Assembly: GCA_009760855.2 (NCBI GenBank)
Contig: WPIO01000134.1
Span: forward strand, 688,501 to 752,500
From: Cristatella mucedo
Lineage: Eukaryota > Bryozoa > Phylactolaemata > Cristatellidae
Direction of reading: 5' to 3'
DNA length: 64,000 bases
The position numbers and the translations under genes were made by a program. Positions 1-18,945 of the stretch are shown piece after piece (within the stretch, counting starts at the first letter, position 1; the number at the start of each line of letters is the position of its first letter). Under the pieces are notes generated by a model. It was not told where the DNA came from. It made no database searches and worked only from the letters and a program-made list of their open reading frames with translations.

Positions 1-229
1 ATTATGTGTGAGTGTTACACGCGATGTTACGAGGGGTTGGTTGAAGTATTCCGGAAGCTCGGCACGGCGCTGCTCTGATATTCACTTTGAATATACACAG
101 CTCTTTCAATGTCCGAAGTTCAGCAAGGCATTTTTCTGAATCCAAATTTTGGCTGAGCAAGCGACCAATCCAGCTTCTAGGCACCCAATGCCTCAAGTTG
201 TGCACGAATTTTATCTGTACAGCTCGAAC
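1..229. other. Left edge, no recognisable feature
   Basis: No splice-bounded coding segment, RNA gene or repeat is recognisable. The open frames here are short and do not resemble a protein family. Confidence 0.3.
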
Positions 230-430
230 GAGACTGCTTTATTCCTCTCAACGGGCACATACATGAGAGCTCGATCAATCGCAGTAGACGACACGAAATA
301 TAGCCTTCATTAGTGGCCCGACACTGCACTGCTTCAATGGCTTAACTATTGGCCACAGCTGAGGCACGTGCATTAGTGTCAGGCGCTTCGCTAATTACAG
401 CAGAGCCACAGGCGCACACCACAAAAGGCA
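230..430 (+). repeat. Unclassified dispersed repeat, uninterrupted copy
   Basis: This stretch aligns with 18477-18945, for example GCTCGATCAATCGCAGTAGA against GCTCGATGAGTCGCAGCAGA, then a shared CCGACACTGC-type block, a CTAATTACA block and CCACAGGCGCAC. The second copy is split by an L2 insertion and this one is not, so it shows the pre-insertion arrangement. No coding capacity or terminal repeats are visible and the class is unknown. Confidence 0.6.
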
Positions 431-1254
431 CGCCTCAGGCACACTTCTCACCAGACGGTCGCAAGGAGATGACTGCCAATGGTAATCAGCAATCATCCTA
501 CGGACCTCAGACTCCGAACAATAACAATCAACTTCGCTGCCGAAGATACAGCTAACGTAGCAGTTGCTAGTCCTTGCAGGCTCGAGTCGCCGACATCGGC
601 GAGCCTCGATGCACGGCTAGCGAGTCACGGAAGAGCGTCCATATATTTCCTTAACCTTGTACAGTCTCGAGAATAGCCAGAATCTTCCGATATAGCAAGC
701 ACATGTTTCAGCCTGCAATAACATGAGTGGGCGTGTCTGCGCCATGTTCTTTTTCCAAGCCTAGCTCCGGGACCATAAGGACTACGCTTCTCTAAAGTTC
801 TCGCTTTTTAAATTATATATGTGTAAGAAGTGTACGCCTAGAAATTGTAGATAATTTTAAGACTATAAATCAATCGATACGAAGCCATATGTTTAGATTC
901 ATAGGTATCTAATAACACGGTCCTACACGGGTTGTGCTCCTCACACGTCTTCCTGAGCAACACGAGCAGGCACATGAAATGTTGACATCGGTCTTGACTC
1001 GCAGACTAAGGCAGAACATTCGCACAGGTCTGCGTCATCGCACAGGACTATATGGCCCTATGCCGAGCCTTACAGTACCTGGCTGTCTAGCAGCCATCTT
1101 CGCAACTGCAGCCCCTGGTCAAGCATATTTGATATCAGCCATAAGTAATGCAGTACTTTTTAACCTGAGTCTCAAGGGATAAGTTATAAAGGAAGCCGTA
1201 GGCCTGCCCGGATCTTTCCACGATCATTCTTAGGTATCGCCTTTCAACGCGGCC
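431..1254. other. Intergenic, nothing recognised
   Basis: Only short open frames without family similarity or credible splice-site pairs were seen. Confidence 0.3.
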
Positions 1255-1743
1255 GCCCCTAATGTCTTTCAGAGATACTACCCCATCAGGCAAAGCATCG
1301 TACCACTCGCTTTTCGGAATCCAACAGTCTAGAAATACCTCGTACAAACCTTAAATCCTTTGGAGACCGTGCATTTAGCTCGTATGCTCCCACAGCCTGG
1401 AACTCCCTCCCGACCTGCATCAGAACATCCCCTGACCTGACCACATTTAAAAGAAACTTAAAAACATACCTATTTAGGACAGCATTTAGTGGGTCCTTGT
1501 GATTCGTCCTCGATGTGCTTATGCGTGCTGACACTGTTCATGCTGCCACTAACCACATTTGCATGCTGACCCAGTGCATGTAACCCCTAACCATGTTATT
1601 CATTTTGTTTGTTTTTCAAGCATGATTTTACTTACTATTCTATTGCGTATCACTTTGCAGCAAATGTAAAGCGCCTAGAAAGAGATTAAGTTCTCTGAGG
1701 GCGCTTTATCAAGTGCAATATTATTATTATTATTATTATTATT
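1255..1743 (+). mobile_element. L2/CR1-type LINE, 3' fragment
   Basis: This is a 5'-truncated copy. It encodes the end of the polymerase protein (around NLKSFGDRAFSSYAP..WNSLPTC, then ..LFRTAFSGSL and a stop). The 3' UTR carries a hairpin core (GCGCCTAGAAAGAGA ... TCTCTGAGGGCGC) and an (ATT)n tail at 1720-1743. The first coding part is frame-disrupted, so the copy is dead. Confidence 0.85.
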
Positions 1744-2723
1744 TAGGTTTTGCTTCAGTGTTATCATGACGATACATCTGGCTTGTTGCAGTCAACCTTT
1801 TCTTATTCGATGCACCAGCCAGCCAGAGAAGCAATGCCTCCGGTGCCTTTTATTGAAAAAAAATTCGGGATAGCTGATTAATGCTATTTCATGCTATTTC
1901 CTTAATTTAATTGGCATGTTAAAAGTTTTGGTAGCTCAAAGTCGACTTGACCACGCTGTCTTTTCACTGCAGCCATGTTTTGCCTGTGCGCCAGCAGTCG
2001 CTACCTCAATTCCGGTGCTAGTTAATAATAGCTCGATTAAACGATTTTCCTTCCTTCGATGGGCGGCGTTAGCAAGCGTAGATGGTGGTTGAGGACCCGA
2101 CAGGAAGGTTGAACTTTTCGGCCACAGGTGTTTCAATCTAGAATTTTTCGATACGGACGATTTGGCTGCTTCGAACGCATCGGCCGCCCTCATAGTCGCG
2201 CCTTCAATACACCAGCAAGTGAAGCAGGGCCTTCAATTGCCACTTGGGCGCCGGCGTCTCGCCATCGGCCGCCGCCGGCTTCTTCTTCAGCTGCCGCTCG
2301 ATCGCGGTGACGTTACCGTTGATGGCGATTCGGAGGTGTTTGGCAATTTTTGCTTGAACTTTGAAAGCCGTCGTCCCGATCCGGATCCGGGCGCCCGAAA
2401 AGTCGGCCGAAAACTCCACGCGAAACTGCGCCTTTGACTCGGTAAGAACTGCGTGCAGTTTAGACTTTAGAAGTCTTAAGTCTTTGGCTATTAGACTCGA
2501 GCGTTTGAACACCTAAAGGTCCCCTTGAGTCGGATTTGTATAAGGCAGGCCAATACCCACCCGCGCCCACCCGTAAGATCGAAGACGCCACCCACAGCCA
2601 CCCAGCACCCATGGGAATGGGCGGGTGTGGGCGTGGGTACCCAGTTGAGGGCTCGCAAGTAAAGGTCCGCTCATTTGAAGAGCAAGAAAAAAGCCCTATC
2701 GTGGCTATCTCCTCTGCTTGCAG
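1744..2723. other. Intergenic, nothing recognised
   Basis: No convincing gene or repeat was recognised. Short GC-rich open frames at 2128-2512 overlap on both strands and lack family similarity. Confidence 0.3.
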
Positions 2724-2890
2724 TGAGCAATAATGATAATAATGAGATATTCGAATAGCACCGTGCGAGAGCTAAATCTCTTTCTAGGCACTTTTAAAAT
2801 GCCGCCAGTGAAAGATTGCAGCAGCTGGTTTCGAACTCACCGGCTGGACCGTGAAATTCGAGCACCTTACCTCCGGACTGCGACCCAGAG
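2724..2890 (-). mobile_element. Degenerate tRNA-derived SINE with L2-like tail
   Basis: On the - strand a tRNA-like head (GGTAAGGTGCTCG, then a B-box-like GGTGAGTTCGAAACC) is followed by AGTGCCTAGAAAGAGATTTA and a short ATTATTATC-type tail. The layout matches SINE A at 19046-19205, but the copy is more diverged. It may be a relative of SINE A rather than the same subfamily. Confidence 0.55.
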
Positions 2891-3744
2891 CCCACTGCTC
2901 GATGTGGTGTCGGTTGGAGACGATAGCGTTTATGCAGCTTCAATTATCCATCGTCTAAGAGTCGATTACGCGAGGCGGGAGCTCGGAGCGGCAAGTTAAG
3001 CGCGCTCAACGGTCTGTTGGCGCCTGTTATAGGTTGCTGTTGCGTCGTAGAGCACCTACCTGTCAGGTTCTCGACTATTCATTTCACCGCCGTAGAAGCA
3101 AAGAAGCAGAGATCCGATCAGGCCGGTGGCAGGCAGCGAAGGGAGCGCCGTCCAAGCGGCGGAAGCGATAGTGGCCTTCGCTTTTGCGCCGCGCCATGCA
3201 GAGTGGGTTCGGGCGTGGCTAACCTGCACTGAGCTTACCTCTGACACCTGGGCAAGCAATTAGTCGTGCAGCATGCGGTGGCTACGGGTCAGTGCTCAGA
3301 GCCGCTGGCCCTCGGGTCTTAGCGCAAAGCCAATGAACAGCTCGAACTTCACGACCCAAGTTGCCTGTTTGCGCCATGCAGCAAGCAGACGATCTGCATC
3401 TCTCGCAGCAACCTCGCTGTCGGCCGAGTACTAACGCCGTCGGGTCTCAGCCCGGCGGTCAGGTGCTCGCTCTTCGCGACCCGAACGGTTCGCGGGTTCC
3501 GCGCCCCGCGCTAGAGAATTCGTCACGGTCGCAGCAGGCGGGGCAAAAGCCGCCAATGGATGGGCCTAATAAACGAGGATCAATTCTGAGCCAGCCAATC
3601 TGTCTGCACTCTCGGAGCTCGCTGCCGCTTCCTGCGCCTCCTCCTTCCTCTACGTAAACGCCCCATCGTAAACAAAACTTGACTATCGAGTGGGCGCGTA
3701 AGGATGAGGCGATGCATGCAATATTGTCAGAGAGCTGCAGAGTT
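2891..3744. other. Intergenic, nothing recognised
   Basis: Open frames at 3017-3657 are short, lack family similarity and have no supported splice sites. Confidence 0.3.
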
Positions 3745-4027
3745 TCTTACGCAACGACATCTACTCTCCAACTGCCGACTATGGCACATCTTTTTCAGCG
3801 GTCCTGAACTGCTACTTCTATGCTACTCACTACCTCAACTGCTCTCCTAACTCTGCTATGCTTCCCACTTTCTCTTTGTTGCGTGACACGAAGTCTGGTG
3901 GCTACCGAATGCGTACCGAAAGCCGCTTAGGCTGTGAGTGCGCTATACAAAGCTCTCCTGCGTAACGCCCACATGGTCTTTATGACTTTGTGGAGTTACT
4001 GACGGAGATACATTACATTACATTACA
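3745..4027 (+). mobile_element. LINE-B 3' end
   Basis: This is a 3'-terminal LINE fragment ending in an (ATTAC)n tail (GATACATTACATTACATTAC). It is nearly identical to 29222-29502 (about six differences by eye over roughly 270 bp). It is also related to the 3' half of the coding copy at 22060-22660, which ties the tail to a LINE polymerase C-terminus. Confidence 0.75.
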
Positions 4028-4884
4028 GAGTTTATTACGCGGGACCTGGAGGGCGTTTCTGATTCCTGCTAGCACGGTTTCCGAGGCGTTCTCTCGACAG
4101 AAGCAGTCCCGCCAGACATCTACCATGCGAGGGTCTCCAGAATATCGGTGCGATAGGACGCGGCCATAATGAAGGAATGTCCGGACGAATGCGGCGTCTG
4201 CAATGGCGCGTAGCTAACGCCATGGAGAGCTAGAACTGTAAGCCACGGCGCTGCCAGCGCGTTCACTTTTTAAAACTGGCTGTGCGGGCTGCAAAATAAG
4301 TAAACCTCACCGGCATTACCTTCAGCCAGCCAGCATCACGTCGTGCGGATCTTCTCGTTCCAGCAGCTACGTCGTACGCACCCAGCTGCTCTCGCCAGAC
4401 GAGGCGGTGCACTTTATCTGACGCCACCTCGTTCGTTGCTAAGTACTCACGAGTCGGCCTACCTAGCGACGAGTGGTGGCTTGCTAGAGAAATTCCCTCG
4501 GCATTATGTGAAAGATGCTAGTCGATAGAAATTATTTTTTTCAAATCTGCAGCATAGAAAGATTAGGGTTTCTTTGTATCCTGAGATGTCTGGCATCCAA
4601 GCGCTGTTTTTCACTGGTAAAATTAGCGTCTTTGGCCAAGCACCGGCCTGTTCTCGGCTTGTTCAACTGTTGGGGAGGGGCAACTGTTACTCTGCCCTGC
4701 CGCTTCCGGAGACTTAGGGTTATATCACTGCAAATCAAGGTTAAGTTCTGTGAAAAATGTCTGCCTACATCGGTAGTGGTCTTTACGGGGCAGAACCGAT
4801 TGGCGTGAATTCGCGACAGCTTCCAAGTCTGCCTTGTTGCAGCAAGAAGCGTTGATCCATGCGCAGCGGGCATGCTTCCTTAGC
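4028..4884. other. Intergenic, nothing recognised
   Basis: Short open frames at 4035-4873 show no family similarity, and no repeat family was recognised. Confidence 0.3.
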
Positions 4885-4975
4885 AGCGTTTGTAAAGTGC
4901 CTAGAAAGAGTTCAGCTCTCTGAGGGTGCTATGCAAATTTAATAATGATAATATTATATTAATTATTGCAAGAGG
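4885..4975 (+). mobile_element. L2-like 3' tail remnant
   Basis: AAAGTGCCTAGAAAGAGTTC followed by CTCTCTGAGGGTGCTATGCA and an AT-rich AATAATGATAAT tail matches the terminal hairpin shared by the L2 LINE and SINE A. No coding part or tRNA-like head is visible upstream, so it could come from either. Confidence 0.6.
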
Positions 4976-6597
4976 GTTGTGCAGCACGTCGGACTTGCAG
5001 CACGCGCAATACCCAGTCGGAAAGGCGTTCGAGCTGGGCCGCAACGTACGCATGCGATATTCATCCGCTGGCCAGCGTGCGTCTCGGCCGTTTGAGCAGT
5101 CGTAGGCTGCGGCGGAAGCTCGGTTGATCGGAGCCAAAGAGTCGAACTACCGACTAGTCGCACGCTCGGATGCCCGAGACCAAGACCAATACGCACGACG
5201 CCGATACGCGCGAGCGCGCGCCCGGGGTCACGTGACCGCGAGCGCCCGCACGCTGCCGCACGCCGCCGCCCGCTGACCGGATTCGCACTGTCGAGACTTC
5301 TTGGCCTGCGTTGCTGGTAGGAGGGTAGGAGGAGAAGGAGGAGTAGGGCGGCAGGCCTGCGTCGCCGCGTCTGCGCAAGGACCGGCGGTTAGTCGCCTCA
5401 AACCGAGAGGATGGGCAACGATCTCTCCGCCATCCCATAGAGTAAGCCGATACGCTGCCGCTATGGTGACGGCTAAGCGGCCGTGATGGGCCCGACAGTG
5501 CCGCTGCTGATCGGCGGCTAGCTCGAGTTGTTTGTCGGTGTCGGGTGTCAAGCGCATGAAAGGACCCGCGCTATAGACTCGAATGCGAAGAAGACCGCCA
5601 AACAAAGAAGAGCGACCGTTAGCGTCGACTGACCCGGCTACAGCCGGGTCCTTCTTGACGCCAATAGGCGAGTCGGATCCGTGAAATACAGACGATCATG
5701 GATCGGTATCGACGACCTTCCTTCGCCTCACGACTGGCGCTCGTACGGAGGTCGTAAAGCCCCCACGATGTGGCGGAGTGATTAGCCAGTATCGGGATCC
5801 TGGTAGTCAGATCGCCGTTAAAGCGGTCGACGTTTTCCGCTGGAAGAGCTCGCCGCACGCCGTAGGTGTCCGCGACTCCACAGCGGGCGGCGTGCGAGAG
5901 CAAGCAAAAAGTAAAGTTTATCAGGAGGTGCATTTTACGTCGCCAGTTCGTGCCGGCTGCGCCGCCGGCGCTTGTAGTGCCGCCGCCTGCGAGGCAGCGG
6001 CTGCTTGTTTGCGCCGAGAGGTATTGTCAGTGCAGCGCGGCGCTCGCGGCAGGTCCAATGGGACTCCGCGCTCTGACTCTCTCGGTCGGACTTCCGGTCG
6101 GTTGGCTGACCGATCGAGGCGCGAGGTACGGTCCGGCGGCTCCATTCTCAGCGCCGCGATTCTACAAATCTTGGCACCGAGTCTGGCCATTCGGCGCATT
6201 TTACGTCACCAAAAAGGAATGGCTGAAGGGTGTCCGTTCCTGCGTACATTCTCGCCGAGTGGGCTCGTGCTCGAGCGTCTCCGTCGTCCGCGCGATCGGA
6301 GCCGAGGAGCGGAGGCGCGACGCCTGCGCTCGAGAGCTCCCGCTGGCTGGCGTCAGTAGAAGTGCGGCTCGGAGAGGAAGCAGAAAACTCGATGTCGCTC
6401 GGAGCTGGCAAATCGATACGACATTCGGAGCGCACGCCCGCGCCGAGCCCGCACTGCAGAGCGCGCTGCGTTCGCGCCGCGCGCGCGCTCACGGCTCAGT
6501 CAATAACAACTAAGTGCTCTGCCGCGCGGCGCCGGAACAATGACCTCGGGTTAGAGCAGCGCTCGAGCCGCCGCCCGCCCGCCCGCTCGCCGCCGGG

Positions 6598-6615
6598 TCG
6601 TCGCCATGGACGACC
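6598..6615. promoter_or_regulatory. Palindromic candidate X-box-like site
   Basis: GTCGTCGCCATGGACGAC is an inverted repeat (GTCGTC / GACGAC) around a CCATGG core, about 130 bp upstream of the SAXO start codon. RFX factors that control cilium genes bind imperfect palindromes with a related centre (GTNRCC..RGYAAC). The outer half-sites here differ from that consensus, so this is only a candidate. Confidence 0.25.
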
Positions 6616-6743
6616 GGCGGGCGGCCTCCTGGTAACGGGCTCCCTTCGCTCGCAGCCCCGCGGACGAGCAGTTCCTTCGCGGGCCGCCGAATCTACCGGC
6701 GGCCGCAGCCGGCGGCAGCAGCGGAGGCGGCGGAAGCGGCGCT

Positions 6744-15091
<8,348 letters not shown>

Positions 15092-15105
15092 CCGTGAGCT
15101 GGAGC

Positions 15106-15187
15106 GGTTGCCGCCGGTAGCCGGATATGGTTGCCGCCGGTAGCCGGATATGGTTGCCGCCGGTAGCCGGATATGGTTGCCGCCGAA
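15106..15187. repeat. 23-bp minisatellite in SAXO 3' UTR
   Basis: About 3.5 head-to-tail copies of a 23-bp unit (GGTTGCCGCCGGTAGCCGGA plus TAT) start 15 bases after the SAXO stop codon and lie before the poly(A) signal. They should therefore be part of the mRNA. Each unit can form a short GCCGCCGGTAGCCGG-type hairpin. Confidence 0.9.
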
Positions 15188-15355
15188 GCGTTACAAGAGC
15201 AAGGGCTACCGGCTAGTTGTAGCCGATTGCAAGTGCTGCAAGGGCTACTGATTAAGCTACAGACTGTCTAATGCGTAGATAGCTTGAACTTTTTGCCATT
15301 TTTGGATAATGCTGTGCTCTTCGTGAAGCAAAAGCAATTTCACTGGACGAATGAA

Positions 15356-15361
15356 AATAAA
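15356..15361 (+). terminator. SAXO polyadenylation signal
   Basis: AATAAA lies 265 bases downstream of the SAXO stop codon. It is the first such signal after the gene. Confidence 0.65.
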
Positions 15362-16080
15362 ACCGGCGCAAGGGCATTTACTTCATAAGTTGGCATATCG
15401 AGCCGATCGCCAGCGCTAGCTTGGAGCGAGTCGAGGCACGTAGCTCTCTATTAGCCTAATTTCCACGGCGTTCAGATAGTGACGCCAGCTGGGCAGACAG
15501 TAAGGCATGACCGGCCCTTTTGCACAGGTGCTCGTGAAAAGGGCTCGTTTTTATTTTGCCTGGCCAACTCGTAACCCGCGTTCGAGGAGCGAACCCTCCG
15601 ATAATTGACTGACCCCACTGACCCCACTGACTCCCAATGGCTAGACATGTGCTGCCTGTCTCATTTCGACAAGCTTAACGGTTAACAAACGCCCAAAATC
15701 AAATTCAGACTAGAGCGAATTATCTGAGAGGTCTGCATAAGCTTCTAAGCAGATAATCTCACCAAGCCTCGACAGAAGGTTTCTCTGACTCACCAATTTA
15801 CCACCGTCGTCAGCCCTGAATCAACTGAATTAGCGTAGCGTCCCGCAAAGAGGCTGCTCTTCCTTCGGTCCCGACTTCATCTGGCAAACAAAAATATCAA
15901 AAGACCCTGGCCAAATATGAATCGCGTCCGACTTTCGCGGAAAACTCGGTCGCTCGTCTGAGCACTTGACGGACGCTCTTTTATTTCGAATTTCTAAATT
16001 GCAACGACGATCTTATTAATTGGAGGGATAGTCGTGCAACGCTGGCTCGTTTAAATGCAGCTTTGGATAAGCTCAAATAA
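15362..16080. other. Intergenic, nothing recognised
   Basis: Only a short CTGACCCCA triplication near 15608 was noticed. No gene or repeat family was recognised. Confidence 0.3.
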
Positions 16081-16740
16081 ATAATAATAATAATAAAAAT
16101 AATAATTCACTTGATAAAGCGCCATCAGAGAACTTAATCTTTTTCTAGGCGCTTTACATTTGCTGCAAAGGGAAATGCAATTGAATGGTAAGTAAAATCA
16201 TGCTTGAAAAACAAACAAAATGAATAACATGGTTAGGGGTGACATGCACAGGGTCAGCATGCAAATGTAGTCAGTGGCAGCATGCACAGTGTCAGCACGC
16301 ATAAGCACGTGAAGGACGAATCACAGGGACCCACTAAATTCTGTCCTAAATAGGTGTGTTTTTAAGTTCCTTTTACATGTGGTCAGGTCAGGGGATGTTC
16401 TGACGCAGGTCGGGAGGGAGTTCCAGGCTTTGGGAGCATACGAACTAAATGCACGGTCTCCAAAGGATTTAAGGTTTGTACGAGGTATTTGTAGATTGTT
16501 GGATTCCAAAAAGCGGGTGGTACGATGCTTGACCTGATGGGGGAGTATTTCGGAGAGATAGGCTGGAGCCATAGAATGAAGGAACCTAAAAGTGAGCGAC
16601 AAAACCTTGAAGTCAATCCGTTGCTTGACTGGTAGCCAGTGCAGGTCGGCGAGAAGTGGAGTACTGTGGCAACTGCGACGCTCACAACAGACAAGCCTAG
16701 CTGCAAAGTTTTGCACCAGCTGCAATGGCCAAAACATATG
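16081..16740 (-). mobile_element. L2/CR1-type LINE, 3' fragment
   Basis: On the - strand this copy has an open 138-aa stretch of the polymerase C-terminus (LQLVQNFAARLVC, LHWLPVKQRIDFKVLSLTF, FGDRAFSSYAPKAWNSLP), a stop, the 3' UTR with its hairpin and an (ATT)n-type tail. Homology to 27380-28490 stops near 16740, so the copy is 5'-truncated. Confidence 0.9.
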
Positions 16741-18190
16741 AATTTATAGCATAGGCGTAAAACTATAGCCGCGACAAATGCGCGTATTAGCACAACGGCA
16801 AAAAACAAGTATTTCCAGATGAAGGGTCTGTTGCGTTTGTGCGGGCAGTGGCGTGCACAGATCAAGACGGCTCAGGCAGATGCCGCTTATTACGGAAACG
16901 CGGAGCCGGGCCGCACGGCCAGCAAGCTGGCTGGGAAAACAGCTGCTGCAACTGTTTCCGCCTCAGCGGCTTCCGCCGGAGTAGTACGCTGTCGCGATAC
17001 AGCAGACCCAACATCATCTCTTCCTATGAGAAGCCGACTGAGCACCGGTCGGCTTCTAGAGGCTACGTGACAAGATCCTTGCTGAATTCATCCAACTGGC
17101 GCGTATGTCTCCAAAATGACGGGCGATGAATTGCACCGTAGTACGTAGCTTTTGGTGCGTAGCATTACAGGCGTGCTGCAGCGGCGGCTCCTGAGCGAGT
17201 GCCTTCTGTTGCCAGCAGCAGCACGTTCAGTAATTGCCAGTCATTTCTTGCAGACGCGCGACCAATATTGTTATTAGAGTTTGGCGCCTTAAAGCGCGGC
17301 ACTGACGAGCGGCAGTGCAGCGTTCACGAAGCGTTCTCGTAGTTCGCGTATCGTGCGCCGGTCTACCCTCGCCTGTCGACGGAGAGCGGCGGCGTCGGTA
17401 GAGAAGCGCGGCTGCGATCGCCACGAGCGCCCGAGTATAAAAAGTCCACGTGCTCAGCGCGCGTAGAGCAGCTTGTTCGACAGCCGCGAAGGGACGACAC
17501 GCGAGCACGTCGCATGCCGTAGCATTTAAATCGCTTCGAAGCCAGCGGAGCAACCGATTAGTAATAAGAAAGTGGCAGTACCATAATGAATCGTCCTCCG
17601 TATAGCTCCCTAAGAGAACCAAATCTCAATCCGTACTGCAGGAGAAGAAAGGATCGAGGATTAGCGGCGTTCAAATTGTCGTGCCCAGGCAAGTTTGTGT
17701 AAACGCACAGGAAGGCAGTCAAGGCCGCCGGTTCGTAGGGGATCCTTGGTGATTAGAATGCACTGCATCGGGCTCAGGTAAGCGAGCAAAGCTCAGGGAA
17801 TAAGAAAGACAAATTCCTTGACGTGCTGGTACAGCTGAGCGGAACAGATACTCCTTCAGCTGTGACGTAAATGATGCGCAAAGTCACTGCAGTCGGTGAA
17901 ACGAGTCAGAAGCGAATTTCACTCTATCGATGCATGCGAACTGATTACGCTATCACCAAAAGACTTAAGTTTACCAAGGTAAGGCATTAAGACCGGAAGG
18001 CGAGAAGCGGGGGCGGGGGGGGGGAGGGAGGTACGTGGGCACACTGGAGGAGCGGGGAGGTAGGACGGCGCTAGCCGTTGCAGCGATCTATAAGCCAGAA
18101 AGAATCCTGGGTCCTGAAACCGCGATCCTGAATTGGATCGGTTACTTGAGAGGGAGCCAGTGAAGCTCAGACAGAAGTGATGCTATATAG
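16741..18190. other. Intergenic, nothing recognised
   Basis: There are short open frames without family similarity and a poly-G tract near 18010. No supported exon or known repeat was seen. Confidence 0.3.
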
Positions 18191-18192
18191 CC

Positions 18193-18358
18193 TCGCCGGT
18201 TTGGTCCAGTGGTCAAGATGCTCGTCTCAACCCGAGGTCAGGGCGAATGTATTTGATGACCGAGGTCGTGGGCTCGAGCCGTGTGACATTTATGAAGCGC
18301 TTGAATAGAGATCACATTCTCTTAGGGCCCTATACAAACGAATTATGTTATATTATAG
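18193..18358 (+). mobile_element. SINE A (tRNA-derived)
   Basis: A tRNA-like head has an A-box-like TGGTCCAGTGGTCAAGATG and a B-box-like GTCGTGGGCTCGAGCC. It is followed by AAGCGCTTGAATAGAGATCA ... TCTCTTAGGGCCCTATAC, the hairpin shared with the L2 LINE 3' end. The copy has extra sequence between the boxes compared with 19046-19205. Confidence 0.75.
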
Positions 18359-18476
18359 CAGCTATGCTGCTGCTAACAGACAAGTGTTGTAATACAGTGG
18401 CTCCGGCGGCGGCGCCGGCGGCTCTTGCTCTTCTCTCACACGGAGACACAAGCGAAGACGAAAAGCACGGCAAACG

Positions 18477-18945
18477 AGACTCTCACTTTGTTTCTCTCAG
18501 CGCGTGCATATGCGAAAGCTCGATGAGTCGCAGCAGACGTCAGGAATTGTGACATGCATTAGCGGCCTGACGCTGCGCTGCGCCGTTGGCTTAGCAGTTG
18601 GCTACAGGTGATGCATGCACACCTATTTAGGACAGCATTTAGTGGGTCCCTGTGATTCGTCCTTGACGTGCTTATGCGTGCTGACACTGTGCATGCTGCC
18701 ACTAACCACACTTGCATGCTGACCCTGTGCATGTCACCCCTAACCATGCTATTCATTCTGTTTATTTTTCAAGCATGATTTTACTTACCATTCAATTGCA
18801 TTTCACTTTGCAGCAAATGTAAAGTGCCTAGAGAGAGATTAAGTTCTCTGAGGGTGCTTTATCAAGTGAATTATTATTATTATTATTATTATTGGTGTCA
18901 GGGCACTGCTCTAATTACAACATCAGAAGCCGCAGGCGTACGCAA
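18477..18945 (+). repeat. Unclassified dispersed repeat, copy split by L2
   Basis: The left part (18477-18626) and right part (18894-18945) are collinear with the uninterrupted copy at 230-430. The L2 3' fragment at 18627-18893 lies between them. Confidence 0.6.
18627..18893 (+). mobile_element. L2/CR1-type LINE, 3' tail insertion
   Basis: The fragment begins at ACCTATTTAGGACAGCATTT (the last codons of the polymerase protein) and runs through the 3' UTR hairpin to an (ATT)n tail. Both insertion borders are defined by comparison with the empty site at 230-430. Confidence 0.9.

Noticed and set aside
18193-18270. tRNA-like A/B boxes as a functional tRNA gene
   Set aside because: The boxes belong to repeated SINE A copies, the spacing differs between copies, and no intact cloverleaf with acceptor stem could be drawn.
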